From contig OZ024806.1 of NCBI GenBank assembly GCA_964017045.1, forward strand, positions 25,655,503 to 25,719,502: 64,000 nucleotides of DNA, read 5' to 3'. A model generated the notes under the pieces. That model saw only the letters and a program-made list of their open reading frames with translations. It was not told the DNA's origin and did not search any database. This document shows, in pieces, positions 60,201 through 64,000 of the stretch (position 1 is its first letter; every line of letters begins with the position of its first letter). The DNA comes from Omphiscola glabra (lineage: Eukaryota; Mollusca; Gastropoda; Lymnaeidae). The translations under genes and the position numbers were made by a program.

Positions 60201-62839
60201 ATGCGAAATATTTAGCTAATCAGAAATCATGTTCAATATGTTAGTAAGTAAATCAGTAAACTATTTAATCTAGTGTGGATATAGTTAAACTACTTTTATA
60301 TGATTAAATCACATTTTACTAGATATTCTCACTTTTTTTGGCCCACCCTGTACATGGAACAAAAGTATTGTTATTCATTAGATTGGCTAACTACCTGGAA
60401 CAAAATTAGTGTTATTCATTAGATTGACTAACTACCTGCAGAAAGTGTTTGAAGTGTTAACTGGGATGCATATTTTTTTTTTCCCTATGGTCTTTCATAT
60501 TTAAATATACTAAATTGGACAGAGCCAAGTGGAGATCAGCTGCCAAGAAGGGGGCTCACTCTCATGAAGCCAGAATGATAGCCACAGCTGAGACACGCAG
60601 GCTAGCCCGAAAAAGCAATCTTAGATCACCGACTAGAGTAACTATCCCCCTGCCCGCGGTGCCAGAGATTATTCCGAGTACAGATCGGCCTAGTAGGCAA
60701 CCTACGGACTCACCGTGACCCATCCCCTCCACCACACCGGATCACTTGGTGGTCCTTGTCGATCTTGACGGACGAACAACAACAACATACTAAATTCTAG
60801 CATTCCTTTGTAGCTTTAGACACAAATATAATAATTCTCTTTTTTAAAAGCCTTATAAAATTGTGTAGGTTGTGGGCATGTTAAGAATACGAGGTTAAGA
60901 GAGTAAAGAAACGGTGTTTCGAATAAAAGTGTTGGTCATCTATGTCTTTTCTTTTCTCCGTCCTTCGAAAAATTTTATAATTTTATTTTTGGGCATGAAA
61001 TTCTAAATAAATACCGTCAGAAGTACATCTTTAGTCCAATTTATGCAATATGTTGATATCATCCTAACCCTGTTTTAGACTTAGTATTTCTATGTAATAT
61101 GTTATAGCATCACAATCTTCTTTTAGACTTAGTCCACACAATAGGTCAATACCATCGAAATTCACTCTATGACTCGGAACACATGATTTGTTTGATCCAG
61201 GAAGCACCCTACAGGCCGACGCTGCTCCAAGTAAGAGCCTTACTCCAGGTAACATTGTTTCAATTGTTTCCACCTTTACCATTGTTTCAGATGTTACCAT
61301 TGTTTCATTTGTTACCATTGTTTCAATTGTTACCATTGTTTCAGTTGTTACAATTGTTTCAGTTGTTACCATTGTTTCAGTTGTTACCATTGTTTCAGTT
61401 GTTACCATTGTTTCAGTTGTTACCATTGTTTCAGATGTTACCATTGTTTCAGTTGTTACCATTGTTTCAGTTGTTACCATTGTTTCAGTTGTTACCATTG
61501 TTTCAGTTGTTACCATTGTTTCAGATGTTACCATTGTTTCAGTTGTTACCATTGTTTCAATTGTTACCATTGTTTCAGTTGTTACAATTGTTTCAGTTGT
61601 TACCATTGTTTCAGTTGTTACCATTGTTTCAGTTGTTACCATTGTTTCAGATGTTACCATTGTTTCATTTGTTACCATTGTTTCAATTGTTACCATTGTT
61701 TCAGTTGTTACCATTGTTTCAGTTGTTACCATTGTTTCGATTGCTTCCATAGTTTTGAATCAATGTATTGGTCTGTTACTACCTCATGTGGTTTGCATCA
61801 GAAAAAAAAGGATATGTGGATCAATTATCCTGGGTATTTTCTTTTATACCTCATTCGAAAAATGCACGTCTTCAAAGAAAACCTGGCACACGTTGTCAAT
61901 GCAAAGCTTTTATAGGCCTACATATTACTAACAGCACATCGCTATAAATTCTGAAACATTTGATAACTTATGACACATTTACAGAGGAGACTCATATAAA
62001 TGTATAATTTATTTTATATCTAGCTCGATCTTCTTGTTACGTATTTTATTATTATAAAATTAAATACCAAAAGGTCAAATGGCAAAACTCGCTCTCCTGT
62101 ACAGCTGCTAAATGATCTTGACAGTGATATAAACACAGCTGTTCCTAATGGCTTCCCATTAGCAAATCCATTAGCAAATCCTAGGCATACAATGGGATAT
62201 TACTCCAGTGGACTCCGCTGTTAATTAGTCCATGACCTGACAAGATTTTATGGCTGTCAATTAGTCCATGAATTCACAAGACTTTACATCTGTCAAACAG
62301 TCCATGACGTCACAAGACTTTACATCTGTCAATTAGTCCATGACTTCACAAGACTTTACATCTGTCAATTAGTCCATGACTTCACAAGACTTTACATCTG
62401 TCAATTAGTCCATGACTTTAAAAAGCCACAAATGCTTATTGCTAATATGAAAGTTTAAAAAATTAATTATATGTGCATCTTAAAATATCGTATTATAGTA
62501 TCACTTAAAAGTATCATATTATAGTATCATGTTATATTATATTCTAGTATCATTTCTGTTGAGCAATGAAGTTGTTAAGTTAACATATATTATTATATTT
62601 TGTTCAACACTGCTTTACATTGAAAATTTCATGCGATTTTTTTAATTGCTGCTTAATTTCTTCTTTAAATCCTATTCCTCATTCTGTCTCCAGGCCAGCT
62701 GATGTACCTCGAGAACATAATCCACTTCCATGGGCGTTTAACCCCAGAAAGAAGAGAAGACCTGGCTAAAGAACTTAATGTTGATGAAGGGGCAATCAAG
62801 GACTGGGTCAAGATGACGCGAGATTACCCATTCTTTTAG
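48222..62839 (+). CDS. Single-pass Ig-like receptor with helix-turn-helix-like tail (about 245 aa)
   Basis: Plus-strand exons, all internal introns phase 1: 48222-48306 (tentative signal peptide MFSFIIFLLLVCLIG; donor A|GTGAGG), 49895-49927 (linker KPAETFRLMM), 50311-50616 (Ig-like), 56443-56538 (transmembrane), 59771-59812, 61201-61230 and 62694-62839 (TAG). The sum is 738 bases. The Ig-like exon has ALNITCDVQG, NWTAVVKKTG, VCPQQYKSC and FSCNIEN: paired B/F-strand Cys, the core Trp, an extra Cys pair and NIT/NWT glycosylation sites, like Ig domains of snail lectin-type immune proteins. After DDDPHPS, residues about 149-170 are a membrane helix. The tail ends LTPERREDLAKELNVDEGAI then KDWVKM, resembling homeodomain helices 2-3. 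Exons from 50311 on are well supported; the first exon is weak (0.35), and further Ig exons could be missed. Gene name unknown. Confidence 0.72.
48560..48720. repeat. 18-bp repeat (TACAATTGTTAATAGTGC), about 10 copies
   Basis: Degenerate units of TACAATTGTTAATAGTGC. Falls in the presumed first intron of the Ig gene. Confidence 0.85.
48990..49205. repeat. Repeat built on AGCACATCACACATCATG, 5 copies
   Basis: Units of about 58 bp and then of 36 bp share AGCACATCACACATCATG followed by TTAATGTGAGTATTT. The last units have lost an internal segment. Confidence 0.88.
49374..49529. mobile_element. Non-autonomous hAT-like element
   Basis: CAGTGGCATAGG at the left and ATACGCCACTG at the right are short inverted ends of the CAGTGGCG-type hAT MITEs. 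The flanks TGTACAGT and AGTACATT match at 6 of 8 positions. The G-rich body reads as a short plus frame only by chance. Confidence 0.6.
49895..50023 (+). repeat. 24-bp in-frame repeat with a splice donor in each of five copies
   Basis: The unit is TTCAGATTAATGATGG|GTAAG plus TCC. The first exon ends at 49927, and equivalent donors lie at 24-bp steps (49951, 49975, 49999, 50023). Because 24 is a multiple of 3 and each unit reads SFRLMMGK without stops, every donor preserves phase 1. The acceptor is CACGCAG at 49894. One copy has GATTG instead of GATGG before the donor. Confidence 0.85.
50812..50888. repeat. 24-bp repeat, 3 copies
   Basis: CAATATTAGCATTAAACCAC plus CTAT repeated three times, within the intron after the Ig exon. 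Confidence 0.9.
51078..51160 (+). mobile_element. Dispersed repeat shared with 29625-29715
   Basis: GAAGGCTTCTTGCCGACAAG followed by TTCGTTGTTTTGTTGCGTCC. See the copy at 29625; probable 3' end of a retroelement. No coding sequence. Confidence 0.5.
51165..51970. other. GC-richer unclassified segment
   Basis: Distinctly richer in G+C than its surroundings (for example CGACCGGGTGTCCCTGGATT, GGGTCACGGGGGGGGGTGC). It looks like an old inserted element, but I see neither terminal repeats nor a recognisable domain. The plus and minus frames inside it overlap each other. Confidence 0.35.
52521..55050. repeat. 36-bp minisatellite, about 70 copies, with higher-order duplication
   Basis: The unit is CTAACACTAGCACACTGGGT then GTACATGTACTACATT, highly homogeneous. 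It contains the perfect 10-bp palindrome GTACATGTAC. Marker variants (CAAACACTAGCAGACTGG, TTCTAGCACT, CTGGATG) recur at exactly 1368 bp (38 units): 53143 and 54511, and 53461 and 54829. An internal block of about 460 bp has therefore been duplicated. Open frames of over 830 codons on both strands are a by-product of the 36-bp period. Located in the intron between the Ig and membrane exons. Confidence 0.98.
55835..56050. repeat. 24-bp minisatellite, 9 copies
   Basis: ACCACAGAATACCCTGAGAT plus TGCC. The last two copies vary (ACCACACAATACACTGAGAC). Same intron, about 390 bp before the membrane exon. Confidence 0.95.
56935..58040. repeat. 24-bp minisatellite with hairpin core, about 46 copies
   Basis: The unit is ACATTCGACAAAAGACTTTT plus GTTC, with a palindromic core CAAAAGACTTTTG that can form a hairpin in either strand. 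A block of about 264 bp (CACTTTTGCTCAC to AACTCTTTTGTTCACG) is duplicated between 57006-57170 and 57270-57434. Both-strand open frames are repeat artefacts. It begins about 400 bp after the membrane exon of the Ig gene. Confidence 0.97.
58300..58640. repeat. 23-bp repeat, about 14 copies
   Basis: CATTGAAGTACTAATAAGTT plus CCC, with variants in the last positions. Confidence 0.93.
58750..58935. repeat. About 20-bp repeat (TTCAAGAGGGTATCTGTAC)
   Basis: Six or seven decayed copies with an interspersed CGG(T/C)CCAGG. The 149-codon plus frame starting at 58747 runs from this repeat into non-repetitive sequence with no recognised domain and no link to the splice pattern of the Ig gene. Confidence 0.8.
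59490..59582. repeat. 23-bp repeat, about 4 copies
   Basis: TCATAAACATTCACTCTAAG plus TTC, inside the intron before exon 59771. Confidence 0.9.
60112..60350. mobile_element. Tc1/mariner-type MITE (239 bp)
   Basis: CAGGGTGGGCCAATAAAAGT at the left and TTTTTTTGGCCCACCCTG at the right are inverted repeats of about 24 bp that include GTGAGAA/TTCTCAC. TA flanks both ends. The site is a local repeat unit, GACTAACTA-C.TGGAACA, whose uninterrupted copies lie at about 60065 and 60385, so the empty site can be read directly. No transposase. Confidence 0.9.
60510..60790 (+). mobile_element. LINE 3'-end fragment
   Basis: The plus frame DRAKWRSAAKKGAHSHE, ARMIATAETRRLARKS matches the conserved D.A.WR..V..G...FE......E.R...R terminus of LINE ORF2. 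A 3'UTR ending GACGGACGAACAACAACAAC follows. Lies in the intron between exons 59771 and 61201 of the Ig gene. Confidence 0.75.
61240..61755. repeat. 18-bp minisatellite, about 28 copies, abutting an exon
   Basis: ATTGTTTCAGTTGTTACC with CAGATG, CATTTG and CAATTG variants. It starts within 20 bp of the donor of exon 61201-61230 and stays open in that exon's frame. Confidence 0.96.
62215..62425. repeat. 36-bp repeat, about 6 copies
   Basis: TGTCAATTAGTCCATGACTT then CACAAGACTTTACATC, in the last intron of the Ig gene. Confidence 0.92.
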
Positions 62840-62964
62840 CGATGATTACTTAATGTTAGCAACAGAACTTTGGTCTCTTTTAAACTCGGGAATGTGTGGG
62901 GGGGGGGGGCTGTATGAAAGTAATTTTTAAAAAACGATATTTTATCAACCATATTTAGAATTTT

Positions 62965-63320
62965 TTAATGCAAGGCAACTCAGAGTCTGCTCTGTGGCAA
63001 CTCTGTGGCAACTCTGTGGCAACTCTGTGTCTTATCTATGTAAACTCAGAGTCAACTCAACTCTTTGTCAACTCACTGTCAACTTTGTGTCAACTCGTTG
63101 CCAGCTCCATTTCAACTCAGTGTCAACTATGTGTCAACTCTGTATTATCTCTGTGTCAACTCAGTGTCAACTCAGTGTCAACTCAGTGTCAACTCAGTGT
63201 CAACTCAGTGTCAATTCTGTGTCAACTCTTTGTTAACTCAGTGTCAAGTCATTGTCAACTCTGTGTCAACAATATGTCAACACTATGTCTTCTCTGTACC
63301 TACTCTGTGTCAAGTCATTA
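62965..63320. repeat. 10-bp repeat (GTGTCAACTC), about 30 copies
   Basis: Degenerate GTGTCAACTCA/T units lie in what would be the 3'UTR or 3' flank of the Ig gene, starting about 125 bp after its stop. The three overlapping plus frames are artefacts. Confidence 0.9.
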
Positions 63321-63430
63321 AATATTTTTGAAGCAATCGATGGCATAGTAGGCTTTTAAAAAGTAAAACGTGTTTTAAATTATTTCTTCTTTAAGAAATA
63401 CCAAATTTTAAAGTGGAATGGACTGTGATC

Positions 63431-63436
63431 AATAAA
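63431..63436 (+). promoter_or_regulatory. Candidate polyadenylation signal of the Ig gene
   Basis: AATAAA about 590 bp after the TAG at 62839. Use of this site would place the 10-bp repeat inside the 3'UTR. A second AATAAA lies near 63563. Confidence 0.3.
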
Positions 63437-64000
63437 TTGTAAAATAATCATGCTTTTAAAATACAGTTATTAGTATAATTTTAATGTTTGAATTTTGATT
63501 AAATTTTTTAGATTGATTTTTTTAAAAATTATTTTAAATTATCATTTTTTTTTTTTACAATAATAAATATTTTATAAGGCAGATACGTATGTGTATGTAC
63601 AGATAGGTGTGCACTAATTATACCTGTATGTATGTGTAAACGCAAATGGTCCATTTATATTTATGCACTAATTATCCGTGTGTATATATTGACAAATGTT
63701 CCTTTATGTAAATGGACGTTAAGATATAAATATTTATTTTTGTGTTCACCATTTCCGTCTTTGTAATTCTCAAATGCTTCTGTTTTTTGTTGTTGGTTTT
63801 TTTTTTTTGGGGGTGGGGGTGAGGGCAGTTCCTGCTCCCCACCAATTCACCATGAGGAATAAAAATGTAATATAAAAAAACCATTCAATAAAGTTAAACT
63901 TCGATGAATTCAATTTATTGATACAAAAAACGAAATCATTCAAAATCAATAATAATTTTAAAATAATATTAGAATTAAACTATAAATAATAGCAGAGGAT

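Overview
The window is AT-rich eukaryotic DNA with short exons, long introns, consensus GT-AG splice sites, many non-LTR retrotransposon (LINE) remnants, non-autonomous DNA transposons and an unusually dense set of minisatellites. Two SPIN-like hAT elements, an Ig-type receptor resembling snail immune Ig domains, and the overall repeat content suggest a mollusc, most likely a heterobranch (freshwater pulmonate-type) gastropod. This is inference; no species-diagnostic locus is present. There is no prokaryotic gene organisation. Most long open frames are minisatellites that happen to lack stops. Most real genes had to be assembled by hand from exons, using splice sites and reading-frame phase.

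Region 1 (1-11 kb): LINE tails interrupted by a 1.35-kb solo LTR with a 5-bp target duplication. They are followed by the N-terminal half of a minus-strand M13 (neprilysin/ECE-type) metallopeptidase in five exons, all phase 0. Its introns hold a 21-bp minisatellite, a 44-bp repeat and a LINE tail. The catalytic half is not in the window.

Region 2 (11-37 kb): a 179-bp higher-order repeat, then a minus-strand cluster of one gene family. It has two intact three-exon genes (27.5-30.0 kb, 348 aa; 33.5-36.4 kb, 358 aa) and at least five broken copies (13.6, 15.5, 20.7, 26.3 and 32.3 kb). The proteins have a trypsin-like triad (TAAH / DVALL / GSSGA contexts) and a conserved C-x-C-x2-C-x-H knuckle, and show no signal peptide. 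LINE fragments and a (ATCT)n array of about 100 copies are interspersed.

Region 3 (37-46 kb): hAT-type MITEs, a LINE fragment with a YADD box, a hAT transposase relic, and a previously hidden four-exon minus-strand gene for a 112-aa secreted cysteine-rich protein with a GPI-type or membrane tail. The exon-2 splice acceptor of this gene lies in a five-copy 57-bp tandem repeat.

Region 4 (48-63 kb): a plus-strand gene, divergent from the previous one, assembled from exons that are all phase 1. It encodes a signal peptide (tentative), a short linker exon built on a five-copy repeat with a splice donor in every copy, one Ig-like domain, a transmembrane segment and a cytoplasmic tail ending in a helix-turn-helix-like segment. 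Its introns contain the largest minisatellites (36 bp x about 70; 24 bp x about 46; 18 bp x about 28).
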